Both the position numbers and the translations under genes were made by a program. From assembly GCA_947044365.1 (NCBI GenBank), contig OX345639.1, forward strand, positions 1 to 64,000: a stretch of 64,000 nt of DNA, given 5' to 3'. The notes under the pieces are model-generated. The model ran no database searches. It was given only the letters and a program-made list of their open reading frames with translations, and was not told the DNA's origin. This document shows positions 34,599 through 48,189 of the stretch, piece by piece; positions within the stretch are counted from its first letter, which is position 1, and each line of letters starts with the position of its first letter. This stretch comes from Petrosia ficiformis. Lineage: Eukaryota > Porifera > Demospongiae > Haplosclerida > Petrosiidae.

Positions 34599-37500
34599 CA
34601 CAGGTACTTGTGTGCCTGACTATCAGTTGGGTTCAAGGGTTGGAAGTTCTGCGGCTGGAAGAGTTGTGCTAACACACAGTATGCTATACCATCTTTCAGA
34701 CAAGTTGGCCACCCAGGTACTTGTGTGCCTGCCTATCAGTTGGGTTGAAAGGTTGGAAGTTCTTGCTATGAGTGGTGCGCACACTGTGTGCGAGTACCAT
34801 CTCCTCTTCAGAAATGTTGGCTGCAAAGGTACTCCAGTGTCTATCGGTTGGTTTGATGTGTTGGGAGAGATTTGCTGCTACACACTGTATTTTAGTGCCA
34901 TCTTCCCTTCAGAGATGTTGGATGCACAGGTACAAGTGTGCCTATCGGTTGAGTTCAAGTGTGGGAAGTTCTGCTGGGAGAGTTGTGCTAAAACACTGTA
35001 TGTTAGTACCATCTTCCCTTCCGACAAGTTGGTTGCACAGGTACTTGGTGTGCATATCGATTGGTTTGAAATGTTGCAAGTTCTGGAGGGAGAGTGTTGT
35101 TTAGACCATTGGGTGTAGGTACTATCATCCATCAAGAGATGTTGGCTTCCTTGTGTGCCTACCGGTTGATTTTGTTGTAAACACTGTTGTCACTGGTGGA
35201 GGTAGAGCTATATTATAGAGGTTTTGGTTCAGACGAAATTGTTGTTCATATAGTCTGTCCGAGTATGTTGGGAGTTGTGTTGGGCATGTTGTGTTTACAG
35301 TTATGTGTAAGTAACTTCTTCCCTTCGGAGATGTTGGCTGCACAGGTGTTAGTGTGCCAATCAATCGGGTTGAAGTGTTGGAAGTTCTGCGGATGTTTAA
35401 ATAGCATTATAATTTGCGTTTTAATTGCATCATAAACACGATATAATGAAAATGAAATTGCGATATAATTGTGTTAGGAATGAGTTAGGAAAGTTTTAAC
35501 AATGCATTGTAATTGCAATGTAATTACGTTATAAGCGCATTAACAATGCATTATAAATTGCGTTACAATTGCATTAAGATGCGTTTAAAATGCATTACAA
35601 TCGCATTAAGAATAATTATGTGAAAAAGTGTGTTGTAGTTGAATTCACATTGCGTTAAAATTGAGTTAAAAATGTTAAAGATGTGCAAAAACTGTATTGT
35701 AATCGTGTTAAGAGTGGTGTTAAGAAAGTGTTAAAGTTACTATCATAGTTTGAATTACAAGTGCAGTAATATGGGTTCAATCGATATTTCTGAGACAAGA
35801 AGGCTTATCAGCATTTCCTTAGCAATTTTTAATTATAACAATCTCATCTTCAAAAATAACCACAAAATTTTACAAGCCAAAGGACATTATTATCTAACTC
35901 TAGGAACAGTTACTGCTCAATCTGAAATGATACATTTTGCAATGAAAAATCAGTACAAAGGCTATAGTTCAGGGTAAAAATTCAAATTTTGATAGAATAT
36001 TAAAACGCTCACGGTTCAAACACATAATATTATTGAACAAAACAACTTTGGAAACATATTAAGGACATCATTATCTAACTCTAGGAACAGTTTCGGCTCA
36101 ATCTCAAGTAATTCATTTTGCAATGAAAAATCAGTACAAAGGCTATAGTTCAGGGTAAAAAGTCAAATTATGATAGAATTTTCTTCCCTTCGGAGATGTT
36201 GGCTGCACAGGTGCTTGTGTGACAATCGGTTGGTTTGAAGTGTTGGAAGTTCTACGGATGTTGGATGCACAGGTACTTGTGTGCCTGCCTATGAGTTAGG
36301 TTGAAGTGTTGGAAATTCTGCTGTTGGAAGAGTTGTGCTAACACACAGTATGCTATACCATCTTTCACACAAGTTGGCCACCCAGGTACTTGTGTGACTG
36401 CCTATCAGATGGGTTGAAGGGTTGGAAGTTCTGCTAAGAGTGGTGTGCACACTGTGTGTGAGTACCATCTCCCCTTCAGAAATGTTGGCTGTACAGGTAC
36501 TCCAGTGTCTATCGGTTGGTTTGATGTGTTGGGAGAAATTTGCTGCTAACTCACTGTATGTTAGTGCCATCTTCCCTTCCGAAATGTTGGATGCAGTGTA
36601 CCTATCGGTTAGGTTGAAGTGTTGGAAATTCTGCTGTTGGAAGAGTTGTGCTAACACACAGTATGCTATATCATCTTTCACACAAGTTGGCCACCCAGGT
36701 ACTTGTGTGCCTGCCTATCGGTTGGTTTGAAGTGTTGGAAGTTATGGAGGGAGAGCGTTGTTTAAACCGTTGTGTGTCGGACTATCTATCATCCATCCAG
36801 AGATGTTGGATTTATTGTGTGCCTACCGGTTGGTTTTGTTGTAAACACAGTTGTCACAAGTGGAGGTAGTACTATATTATAGAGGTGTAGGTTCAGACTA
36901 AATTGTTGTTCATATAGTCTGTCAGAGTATGTTGGGAGTTGTGTTGCGCAAGTTGTGTTTCCACTTGTGTGTAAGTATTCTTCCCTTCGGAGATGTTGGC
37001 TGTACAGGTTCTTGTGCGCCTATCGGTTGGGTTGAAGTGTTGGAAGTTCTACGGATGTTGGATGCACAGATACTAGTGTGCCTATCGGTTGGGTTGAAGT
37101 GTTGGAAGTTCTACGGATGTTGGATGCACAGGTACTAGTGTGCCAATCGGCTGGGTTGAAGTGTTGGAAGTTCTACGGATGTTGGATGCACAGGTACTAG
37201 TGTGCCAATCGGTTGGGTTGAAGTGTTGGAAGTTCTGCTGATGTTGGATGCACAGGTAGTTGTGTGCCTATCAGTTGGGTTGAAGTGTTGGAAGTCCTGT
37301 GGATGTTGGATGCACAGGTACTTGTGTACCTATCAGTTGGGTTGAAGTGTTGGAACTTCCAAGAATGTTGGATGCACCGGTACTCCAGTGTCTATCGGTT
37401 GGTTTGATGTGTTGGGAGAGATTTGCTGCTAACACACTGTATGTTAGTACCATCTTCCCTTCAGACATGTTGGCTGCACAGGTACTCCAGTGTCTATCGG

Positions 37501-40500
37501 TTGGTTTGATGTGTTGGGAGAGTTGTGCTAACACACTGTATGTTAGTGCCATCTTCCCTTCAGAGATGTTGGATGCACAGGTACTTGTGTGCCTATCGGT
37601 TGTGATGAAGTGTAGGAAGTTCTGCTGGGATAGTTGTGCTAACACACTGTATGTTAGTACCATCTTCCCTCAGACAAGTTGGCTGCACAGGTACTCCAGT
37701 GTCTATCGGTTGGTTTGAAGTGTTGGAAGTTCTGGAGGGAGAGCGTTGTTTAGACTGTTGTGTCAGACTATCATCCATCCAGAGATGTTGGCTTCCTTGT
37801 GTGCCTACCGGTTGGTTTTCTTGTAAACACAGTTGTCACAAGTGGAGGTAGTACTATATTATAGAGGTGTAGTTTAAGACTAAATTGTTGTTCATATAGT
37901 CTGTCAGAGTATGTTGGGAGTTGTGTTGAGCAAGTTGTGTTTACACTTGTGTGCAAGTATTCTCTTCGGACAAGTTGGCCAGACAGGTACTTGTGTGCCT
38001 GCCTATCGGTTGGGTTGAAGTGTTGGAAGTTCTGCGGATGTTGGATGCACAGGTACTTGTGTGCCTATCGGTTGGGATGAAGTGTTGGAAGTTCTGCGCA
38101 TGTTGGCCACACAGGTAATTTTGTGCCTGCCTATCGGTTAGGTTGAAGAGTTGGAAGTTCGGCGGATGTTGGATGCACAGGTACTTGTGTGCTTATCGGA
38201 TGGAATGAAGTGTTCGAAGTTCTGCGCATGTTGGCCACACAGGTACTTTTGTGCCTGCCTATCGGTTGGGTTGAAGAGTTGGAAGTTCGGCGGATGTTGG
38301 ATGCACAGGTACTTGTGTGCATCTCGGTTGGGATGCAGTGTTCGAAGTTCTGCTGCTGGATGAAAGAGTTGTGCTACACACAGTATGCTATACCATCTTT
38401 CAGACAAGTTGGCCACCCTGGTACTTCTGTGTCTGCCTATGGGTTGTGTTGAAGTGCTGGAAGTTCTGCGGAAGTTGGATGCACAGGTACTTGTGTACCT
38501 ATCGATTGGGTTGAAGTGTTGGATGTTCTGCACATGTTGGCCACACAGGTACTTGTGTGCTTGCCTATCGGTTGGGTTGAAGTGTTGGAAGTTTTGCGCA
38601 TATTGGATGCACAGGTACTTGTGTGCCTGCCTATCGGTTGGGTCGAAGTGTTAGAAGTTCTGCGGATGTTGGATGCACAGGTACTTGTGTAACTATCAGT
38701 TGGGTTGAAGGGTTGGAACTTCTGAGGATGTTGGATGCCCAGGTAATCCAGTGTCTATAGGTTGGTTTGACGTGTTGGGAGAGATTTGCTAACACACTGT
38801 ATGTTAGTGCCATCTTCCCTTCAGAGATGTTGGATGCGCAGGTACTTGTGTGCCTATCGGTTGGGTTGAAGTGTAGGAAGTTCTGCTGGGAGAGTTGTGC
38901 TAACACACTGTATGTTAGTACCATCTTCCCTTCAGAAAAGTTGGCTGCACAGGTACTTGGTGTGCGTATCGATTGGTTTGAAGTGTTGGAAGTTCTGGAG
39001 GGGGGAGTGTTGTTTAGACAATTGGGTGGGTGTAGGTACTATTATCCATCCAGAGATGTTGGCTTCCTTGTGTGCCGTGTTCCCTTCAGACGAGTTGGCT
39101 GCACAGGTACTACTTGTGTGCCTGCGTATCGGTTGGTTTGAAGTGTTGGAACTTCTGGAGGGAGAGCGTTGTTTAGACCGTTGTGTGTCGGACTATCATC
39201 CATCCAGAGATGCTGGCTTCTTTGTGTGCCCACCGGTTGGTTTTGTTGTACAGTTGTCACAAGTGGAGGTAGCACTATATTATAGAGGTGTAGGTTAAGA
39301 CTAAATTGTTGTTCATATAGTCTGTCAGAGTATGTTGGGAGTTGAGTTGGGCAAGTTGTGTTTACATTTGTGTGTAAGTATTCTCTTCCCTTCGGAGAAG
39401 TTGGCCAGACAGGTACTTGTGTGACTGCCTATCGGTTGGGTTGAAGTGTTGGAAGTTCTGCGGATGTTGGATGCACAGGTACTTGTGTACCTATTGATTG
39501 GGTTGAAGTGTTGGAAGTTCTGCGCATGTTGGCCACACAGGTACTTGTGTGCCTGCCTATCGTTTGGGTTGAAGTGTTGGAAGTTCTGCGGATGTTGGAT
39601 GCCCAGGTACTTGTGTGCCTATCGGTAGGGATGAAGTGTTCGAAGTTCTGCGCATGTTGGCAAAACAGGTACTTTTGTGCCTGCCTATCGGTTGGGTTGA
39701 AGTGTTGGATGCACAGGTACTTGTGTGCCTATCGGTTGGGATGAAGTGTTCAAAGTTCTGCTGCTGGATGGAAGAGTTGTGCTACACACAGTATGCTATA
39801 CCATCTTTCAGACAAGTTGGCCACCCAGGTACTTCTGTGCCTGCCTATTGGTTGTGTTGAAATGCTGGAAGTTCTGCGGAAGTTGGATGCACAGGTACTT
39901 GTGTACCTATCGGTTGGGTTGAAGTGTTGGAAGTTCTGCAGATGATGGATGCACAGGTACTTGTGTACCTATCGATTGGGTTGAAGTGTTGGATGTTCTG
40001 CGCATGTTGGTCACACAGGTACTTGTGTGCTTGCCTATCGGTTGGGTTGAAGTGTTGGAAGTTTTGCGGATGTTGGATACACAGGTACTTGTGTACCTAT
40101 CGGTTGGGATGAAGTGTTCGAAGTTCTGCGGATGTTGGATGCACAGGTACTTGTGTACCTATCGATTGGGTTGAAGTGTTGGAAGTTCTGCGCATGTTGG
40201 ATGCACAGGTACTTGTGTGCCTATCGGTTGGGATGAAGTGTTTGAAGTTCTGCTGCTGGATGGAAGAGTTGTGCTACACACAGTATGCTATACCTTCTTT
40301 CAGACAAGTTGGCCACCCTGGTACTTCTGTGCCTGCCTATTGGTTGTGTTGAAGTGCTGGAAGTTCTGCGGAAGTTGGATGCACAGGTACTTGTGTACCT
40401 ATCGGTTGGGTTGAAGTGTTGGAAGTTCTGCGGATGTTGGATGCACAGGGACTTGTGTACCTATCGATTGGGTTGAAGTGTTGGAAGTTCTGTGCATGTT

Positions 40501-43500
40501 GGCCACACAGGTACTTGTGTGCCTGCCTATCGGTTGGGTTGAAGTGTTGGAAGTTCTGCGGATGTTGGATGCACAGGGACTTGTGTACCTATAGATTGCG
40601 TTGAAGTTTTGGAAGTTCTGCGCATGTTGGCCACACAGGTACTTCTGTGCCTGCCTATCGGTTGGGTTGAAGTGTTGAAATTTCTGTGCATGTTGGCCAC
40701 ACAGGTACTTGTGTGCCTGCCTATTGGTTGGGTTGAAGTGTTAGAAGTTCTGCGAATGTTGGATGCACAGGTACTTATGTAACTATCAGTTGGGTTGAAG
40801 GGTTGGAACTTCTGAGGATGTTGGATGCACAGGTACTCCAGTGTCTATAGTCTATAGGTTGGTTTGATGTGTTGGGAGAGATTTGCTGCTAACACACTGT
40901 ATATATATGTTAGTACGATCTTCCCTTCAGAAATGTTGGCTGCACAGGTACTCCAGTGTCTATCGGTTGGTTTGATGTGTTGGAAGAGTTTTGCTAACAC
41001 ACTGTATGTTAGTGCCATCTTCCCTTCAGAGATGTTGGATGCGCAGGTACTTGTGTGCCTATCGGTTGGGTTGAAGTGTAGGAAGTTCTGCTAAGAGAGT
41101 TGTGCTAACACACTGTATGTTAGTACCATCTTCCCTTCAGAAAATTTGGCTGCACAGGTACTTGGTGTGCGTATCGATTGCTTTGAAGTGTTGGAAGTTC
41201 TGGAGGGGGAGTGTTGTTTAGACAATTGGGTGGGTGTAGGTACTATTATCCATCCAGAGATGTTGGCTTCCTTGTGTGCCGTGTTCCCTTCAGACGAGTT
41301 GGCTGCACAGGTACTACTTGTGTGCCTGCATATCAGTTGGTTTGAAGTGTTGGAACTTCTGGAGGGAGAGCGTTGTTTAGACCGTTGTGTGTCAGACTAT
41401 CATCCATCCAGAGATGCTGGCTTCCTTGTGTGCCCACCGGTTGGTTTTGTTGTAAACACAGTTGTCACAAGTGGAGGTAGCACTATATTATAGAGGTGTA
41501 GGTTAAGACTAAATTGTTGTTCATATAGTCTGTCAGAGTATGTTGGGAGTTGAGTTGGGCAAGTTGTGTTTACACTTGTGTGTAAGTATTCTCTTCCCTT
41601 CGGAGAAGTTGGCCAGACAGGTACTTGTGTGCCTGCCTATCGGTTGGGTTGAAGTGTTGGAAGTTCTGCGGATGTTGGATGCACAGGTACTTGTGTGCCT
41701 ATCGGTTGGGTTGAAGTGTTGGATGTTCTGCGCATGTTGGCCACACAGGTACTTGTGTGCCTGCCTATCGGTTGGGTTGAAGTGTTGGAAGTTTTGCGGA
41801 TGTTGGATGCGCAGGTACTTGTGTACCTATCGATTGGGTTGAAGTGTTGGACGTTCTGCGCATGTTGGCCACACAGGTACTTGTGTGCCTGCCTATCGGT
41901 TGGGTTGAAGTGTTGGAAGTTTTGCTGATGTTGGATGTTGGATGCGCAGGTACTTGTATGCCTATCGGTTGGGTTGAAGTGTAGGAAGCTCTGCCGGGAG
42001 AGTTGTGCTAACACACTGCATGTTAGTACCATCTTCCCTTCAGAAAAGTTGGCTGCACAGGTACTTGGTGTGCGTATCGATTGGTTTGAAGTGTTGGAAG
42101 TTCTGGAGGGGGAGTGTTGTTTAGACAATTGGGTGGGTGTAGGTACTATTATCCATCCAGAGATGTTGGCTTCCTTGTGTGCCGTCTTCCCTTCAGACAA
42201 GTACTTGTGTGCCTGCATATCGGTTGGTTTGAAGTGTTGCAAGTTCTGGAGGGAGAGCGTTGTTTAGACCGTTGTGTGTCGGACTATCATCCATCCAGAG
42301 ATGCTGGCTTCCTTGTGTGCCTACCGGTTGGTTTTGTTGTAAACACAGTTGTCACAAGTGGAGGTAGTACTATATTATAGAGGTGTAGGTTCAGACTAAA
42401 TTGTTGTTCATATAGTCTGTCAGAGTATGTTGGGAGTTGAGTTGGGGAAGTTGTGTTTACACTTGTGTGTAAGTATTCTCTTCCCTTCGGAGAAGTTGGC
42501 CAGACAGGTACTTGTGTGCTTGCCTATCGGTTGGGTTGAAGTGTTGGAAGTTCTGGAGGGGGAGTGTTGTTTAGACAATTGGGTGGGTGTAGGTACTATT
42601 ATCCATCCAGAGATGTTGGCTTCCTTGTGTGCCGTGTTCCCTTCAGACGAGTTGGCTGCACAGGTACTACTTGTGTGCCTGCGTATCGGTTGGTTTGAAG
42701 TGTTGGAACTTCTGGAGGGAGAGCGTTGTTTAGACCGTTGTGTGTCGGACTATCATCCATCCAGAGATGCTGGCTTCCTTGTGTGCCCACCGGTTGGTTT
42801 TGTTGTAAACACAGTTGTCACAAGTGGAGGTAGCACTATATTATAGAGGTGTATGTTCACACTAAATTGTTGTTCATATAGTCTGTCAGAGTATGTTGGG
42901 AGTTGAGTTGGGCAAGTTGTGTTTACACTTGTGTGTAAGTATTCTCTTCCCTTCGGAGAAGTTGGCCAGACAGGTACTTGTGTGCCTGCCTATCGGTTGG
43001 ATTGAAGTGTTGGAAGTTCTGCGGATGTTGGATGCACAGGTACTTGTGTAACTATCAGTTGGGTTGAAGGGTTGGAACTTCTGAGGATGTTGGATGCACA
43101 GGTACTCCAGTGTCTATAGGTTGGTTTGATGTGTTGGGAGAGATTTGCTGCTAACACATTGTATATATGTTAGTACCATCTTCCCTTGAGAAATGTTGGC
43201 TGCAAAGGTACTTGGTGTGCGTATCGGTTGGTTTGAAGTGTTGGAAGTTCTGGAGGGAGAGTGTTTAGACTGTTGGGTGTAGGTACTATCATCCATCCAG
43301 AGATGTTGGCTTCTTTGTGGTGTCAGTTCAGACTAAATTGTTGTTCATATAGTCTGTCAAAGTATGTTGGGAGTTGTGTCGGGCAAGTTGTGTTTACACT
43401 TGTGTGTAAGTATTTTCTTCCCTTCGGAGATGTTGGCTGCACAGGTACTAGTGTGCCAATCAGTTGGGTTGAATTGTTGGAAGTTCTGCGGATGTTGGAT

Positions 43501-43995
43501 GAATAGGTACTTGTGTACCTATCGGTTGGGTTGAAGTGTTGGAAGTTCTGCGGATGTTGGATGCAAAGGTACTAGTATGCCTATCAGTTGGGTTGAAGTG
43601 TAGGAAGTTCTGCTGGGAGAGTTGTGCATGTTAGTACCATCTTCCCATCAGAAAAGTTGGATGCACAGGTATTTGTGTGCCTATCGGTTGGTGCACAGGT
43701 ACTCAGTGTCTATCGGTTGGTTTGATGTGTTGGGAGAGATTTGCTGCTAACACACTGTATTTTACTCCAGTGTCTATCGGTTGGTTTGATGTGTTGGGAG
43801 CGATTTGCTGCTAACACCACTGTATGTTAGTGCCATCTTCCCTTCAGAGATGTTGGATGCACAGGTGCTTGTGTTGACTGCACAAGTGTTGTTTAGACCA
43901 TTGGGTCTAGTAGGTACAGTACATCATCCATCCAGAGATGTTGGCTTCCTTGTGTGCCATCTTCCCTTCAGACAAGTTGGCTGCACACACTTTGA
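34599..43995. repeat. Composite minisatellite A (62/66-bp units with higher-order modules)
   Basis: The basic unit is 62 bp (ATGTTGGATGCACAGGTACT...GTTGGAAGTTCTGCGG); a 66-bp form has an extra CCTG (GTGCCTGCCTATCGG). Interspersed modules recur in order: one with TAACACACTGTATGTTAGTA, one with GGAGGGAGAGCGTTGTTTAGAC, and one of about 170 bp from GGTTGGTTTTGTTGTAAACAC to AGTATTCTCTTCCCTTCGG. The last recurs near 35165, 36830, 37806, 39232, 41439, 42324 and 42790. Long frames on both strands arise because the units lack stops; three 62-bp units restore the frame. They are not genes. Confidence 0.92.
35395..36185. repeat. Interruption in minisatellite A: AT-rich block plus variant B units
   Basis: 35395-35740 repeats the ATTGCAAT-rich block of 34279-34598. 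35750-36185 holds about two diverged units of satellite B (GGCTATAGTTCAGGGTAAAA, GGACATCATTATCTAACTC). The closest relatives of these variants are at 53600-54110, at the other edge of the satellite domain. Confidence 0.75.
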
Positions 43996-44869
43996 TCAAA
44001 AACACTGCAGAATCATAATAAGGACATCATTACGAAACTCTAGGAACAGTTTTAAGAAAATGTTTTTCTAGTCAAAAATTAAGTACCAAAGGCTATTTCA
44101 ACAGAATACTAAAACGCTCATCATTCCTACAAACAACATTTTTGATGAAAAATACTGTAGAATCATAACAAGGACATCACTATCTAACTCTAGGAACAGG
44201 TTTAGGAAAATGTTTTTCCAGTCAAAAATTAAGTACCAAAGGCTATAGTTCATGGTTCAAAGTGAATTTCAAGACAATACTAAAACGCTCATGGTTCCTA
44301 CAAGCAACATTTTTGATCAAAAACACTGCAGAATCATTATAAACACATCATTATGGAACTCTAGGAACAGTTTTAGGAAAATGTTTTTCTAGTCAAAAAT
44401 TAAGTACCAAAGGCTATAGTTCATGGTTCAAAGTGAATTTCAACAGAATACTAAAACGCTCGTGGTTCCTAAAAACAACATTTTTGATCAACAATACTGT
44501 AGAATCATAACAAGGACATCACTATCTAACTCTAGGAACAGTTTTAGAAAAAAATTTTTCCAGTCAAAAATTAAGTACCAAAGGCTATAGTTCCATGGTT
44601 CAAAGTGATTTCAACAGAATACTAAAACGCTCATGGTTCCTACAAACAACATTTTTGATCAACAATACTGTAGAATCATAACAAGGACATCACTATCTAA
44701 CTCTAGGAACAGTTTTAGGAAAATTTTTTTCCAATTAAAAATTAAGTACCAAAGGCTATAATTCATGGTTTCAAGAGAACACTAAATTGCTCATGGTTCC
44801 TACAAACAGCATTTTTGATCAAAACTACTGTAGAATCATAACAAGGACATCACTGTGTAACTAACTATA
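43996..44869. repeat. Satellite B, 170-171-bp units (block 1)
   Basis: The anchor CCAAAGGCTATAG occurs at 44236, 44407 and 44578 (171 bp apart), with a shorter first unit at 44086. Each unit contains CTAACTCTAGGAACAG, GTTCATGGTTCAAAGTG and GATCAAAAA. Short frames inside are not genes. Confidence 0.93.
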
Positions 44870-46264
44870 GGAACACTTTCAAGAAAATGAATTTTCTATT
44901 AAAAGAATAAGTAATTATAGTTCAACTATAATATGAAAAATCGGTACCAAGGCTATTCTTTTTATAGTTCAGTGTAAACGTTCAGAAGATGTAAATGCTC
45001 ACAGATCTCACAGATAATGTTATTGACCAAAGTCACTTTGTAAACACAGTAAAGACATCATTAACTAACTTCAGAAATGAATAGATCGACATAAACACTA
45101 CAACAAGAATTCTCCTCATATACACAATCTGTACATACTATTAAAGATTTACTTTGGCCATATGATATCCCAACATGATACTCTAACACAACAGTATGAA
45201 TCTCTAGACCATCGTTAAAATACTTGATTTAGAGCCAGATACGAGTTGAACAATCTGCAACACGTGGAGTGCCATAACTGGTTACGCCCACTTAATTATA
45301 ACATAATAGTCAATGAGATTCATAGATCAAAGCCTAAACTAACAAGTGCAGCACGTGAAGAAATTCTAGCAATATAAAAGGACATGCAACCTGATAGTGT
45401 TAGCCTGGTCAGCTGGGCTGTGGCTGTTCACCTCGTTGTCTTTGGTAGGACCGGGGTGAGTCTGTCATTGTTAGTGATGTTTGACGAGATCCTAGGTCTC
45501 AAGGTCAGTTGTTACGTACTTCGTGTACGGCCCTCTTTCGAGGGGGGACTGGGATACCGGCAACTGTTCCTCCCCATCAAATGAGCTGGCAGCGACTCCA
45601 AATGACCTCAGGCTATTTTGGTACTTCCTTTTTTTGCATTGATTTATTCAATAAACTTGGTAACTAGATCTAAATGCCAAAGTGCAAAGCACAATTGATC
45701 ACTGTTGTATTTTGCACACTTTTTAATTAACAAGAAACATATTTTATTAATGATTTATAATATTCATTATTATAGAGACAATAACTATAATGTAATTGCA
45801 TGAGATCTTATTACATACAACACGACACTTAATATGCCAGTTAGATGAATCAATAACATAATAACATGTCTAATGTTGTGCTATTAGCTTGCTGAACTTC
45901 CAAGTTGCATTAACGTGGCTGTAAATGGTATGCCACGCCTATATAAAAGATGATGCGATTGAAATTTGGAATTGCAAACTATAATTACGTAACTTAATGA
46001 GTAGAAGAAACTTTTAAAATGTTACCTGTAGAGATTTGAGATAGAATAGCAAAGATTATTATGCCAATCAAGTTAAAATAACAGAATTATAATAACATTA
46101 AAAATTAATAATAAACATATTTGGATGAGGGACATTGCAAAGAAATAGATAATAAATAAAAGGAATATTAGTTATACTTACAATACTAACATCACTGGAC
46201 AGTAAATACTCATGGTACTGGAGTAATGTGAAACTATAGTACTTAATCGAAAATCCATACTGGT
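44870..46264. repeat. Segment U, copy 1 (1.4 kb, duplicated at 52010)
   Basis: Non-satellite segment between B blocks, matching 52010-53435 at an offset of about 7150 bp with scattered differences. It contains the compact TATA/hairpin/AATAAA unit listed separately. The outer parts are AT-rich with no frame. It could be a solo LTR or other retroposon fragment carried into the array and amplified with it. Confidence 0.8.
45373..45675 (+). ncRNA. Candidate short transcription unit with hairpins (copy 1)
   Basis: TATAAAA lies at 45373-45379 and AATAAA at 45650-45655. Between them is an island more GC-rich than its surroundings with three successive inverted repeats: GAGATCCTAGGTCTC (imperfect), CGTAC-TTCGT-GTACG (45515-45529) and CCCTC-TTTC-GAGGG (45531-45544). 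A 66-codon frame (45384-45584) begins only 11 bp after the TATA box, probably upstream of any start site, so a noncoding RNA or an LTR promoter-R region is more likely than a protein. Expression is not shown. Confidence 0.4.
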
Positions 46265-48010
46265 TTACAGTTCATGGTTCAAAGTGAATAACAAGAGAAT
46301 ACTAAAACGTTCATGGTTCCCACAAAAAAACATTTTTGATCAAAAACACTGCAGAATCACAATAAGGAGATCACTATGAAACTGTAGGAACAGTATTACG
46401 AAATTTTTTTTCTAGTCAAAAATTAAGTACCAAAGGCTATAGTTTCAAGAGAACACTAAATTGTTCATGGTTCCTACAAACAGCATTTTTGATCAAAACT
46501 ACTATAGAATCATAACAAGGACATCACTATCTAACTCTAGGAACAGTTTTAGGAAAATGTTTTTCCAGTCAAAAATTAAGTACCAAAGGCTATAGTTCAT
46601 GGTTCAAAATGAATTTCAACAGAATAGTAAAACGCTCATCATTCCTACTAACAACATTTTTGATGAAAAATACTGTAGAATCATAACAAGGACATCACTA
46701 TCTAACTCTAGGAACAGTTTTAGGAAAATGTTTTGCCAGTCAAAAATTAAGTACCAAAGGCTATAGTTCATGGTTCAAAGTGAATTTCAAGACAATACTA
46801 AAACGCTCATTGTTCCTACAAACAACATTTTTGATCAAAAATCATAACAAGGACATCACTATCTAACTCTAGGAACAGTTTTAGGAAAATGTTTTTCCAG
46901 TCAAAAATTAAGTACCAAAGGCTATAGTTCATGGTTCAAAGTGAATTTCAAGACAATACTAAAACGCTCATGGTTCCTACAAGCAACATTTTTGATCAAA
47001 AACACTGCAGAATCATAATAAGGACATCATTACGAAACTCTAGGAACAGTTTTAGGGAAATGTTTTTCCAGTCAAAAATTAAGTACCAAAGGCTATAGTT
47101 ATGGTTCAAAGTGAATTTCAAGACAATAGTAAAACGCTCATTGTTCCTACAAACAACATTTTTGATCAAAAATACTGTAGAATCATAACAAGGACATCAC
47201 TATCTAACTCTAGGAACAGTTTTAGGAAAACTTTCTTTCAATCAAAAATTAAGTACCAAAGGCTATAGTTCATTGTTTCAAGAGAACACTAAATTGCTCA
47301 TGGTTCCTACAAACAGCATTTTTGATCAAAACTACTGTAGAATCATAACAAGGACATCACTATCTAACTCTAGGAACAGTTTTAGGAAAATGTTTTTCCA
47401 GTCAAAAATTAAGTACCAAAGGCTATAGTTCATGGTTCAAAGTGAATTTCAAGACAATACTAAAACGCTCATGGTTCCTACAAGCAACATTTTTGATCAA
47501 AAACACTGCAGAATCATAATAAGGACATCATTACGAAACTCTAGGAACAGTTTTAGGAAAATGTTTTTCCAGTCAAAAATTAAGTACCAAAGGCTATAGT
47601 TCATGGTTCAAAGGGAATTTCAACAGAATAGTAAAACGCTCATCGTTCCTACTAACAACATTTTTGATGAAAAATAGTATAGAATCATAACAAGGACATC
47701 ACTATCTAACTCTAGGAACAGTTTGAGAAAAAAATTTTTCTAGTCAAAAATTAAGTACCAAAGGCTATAGTTCATGGTACAAAGGGAATTTCAAGAGAAT
47801 ACTAAAATGCTCATGGTTCCTACAAACAACATTATTCATCAAAAATACTGTAGAATTATAACAACGACATCACTATGTAACCCTAGGAAGAGATTCAGAA
47901 AAATCGTTTTTTCCAGTGCGAAAATAAGTCCTAAGTCTATAGTACATGGTTTGATTACAATATGAAAAATCAGTACCAAGGCTATTCTATATATATGGTA
48001 AAACATTCAG
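46265..48010. repeat. Satellite B, 170-171-bp units (block 2)
   Basis: About ten units of the same repeat as 43996-44869, with small deletions in some. They become degenerate towards 47850-48010. Confidence 0.93.
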
Positions 48011-48189
48011 CATACAAAAATGTTCACAGTTCTAACATTAAACAAAGTCACTTTGTAAACTCAGTAATGACATATCTAACTTCAGAAACAGTTTCAGTCT
48101 AATCTGATAATGCTATCTAATAATTATAATTAGCAATAAAGTAACAAAATGATTAAAAATTATGAATACAAAGGATACAGTTGGAGAGT
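48011..48189. other. Degenerate B sequence between satellite blocks
   Basis: AT-rich remnants of satellite B (AAAGTCACTTTGTAAAC) lead into minisatellite A. No gene. Confidence 0.5.

Noticed and set aside
34612..43500. Many 60-139-codon frames on both strands with repeated Cys/Leu/Trp-rich translations
   Set aside because: They follow the 62/66-bp minisatellite, overlap on both strands and lack consistent starts or ends; they are products of stop-poor repeat units.
45384..45584. 66-codon frame conserved between the two U segments as a protein
   Set aside because: Its ATG lies 11 bp after the TATA box, probably upstream of transcription start; conservation is explained by recent duplication and hairpins.
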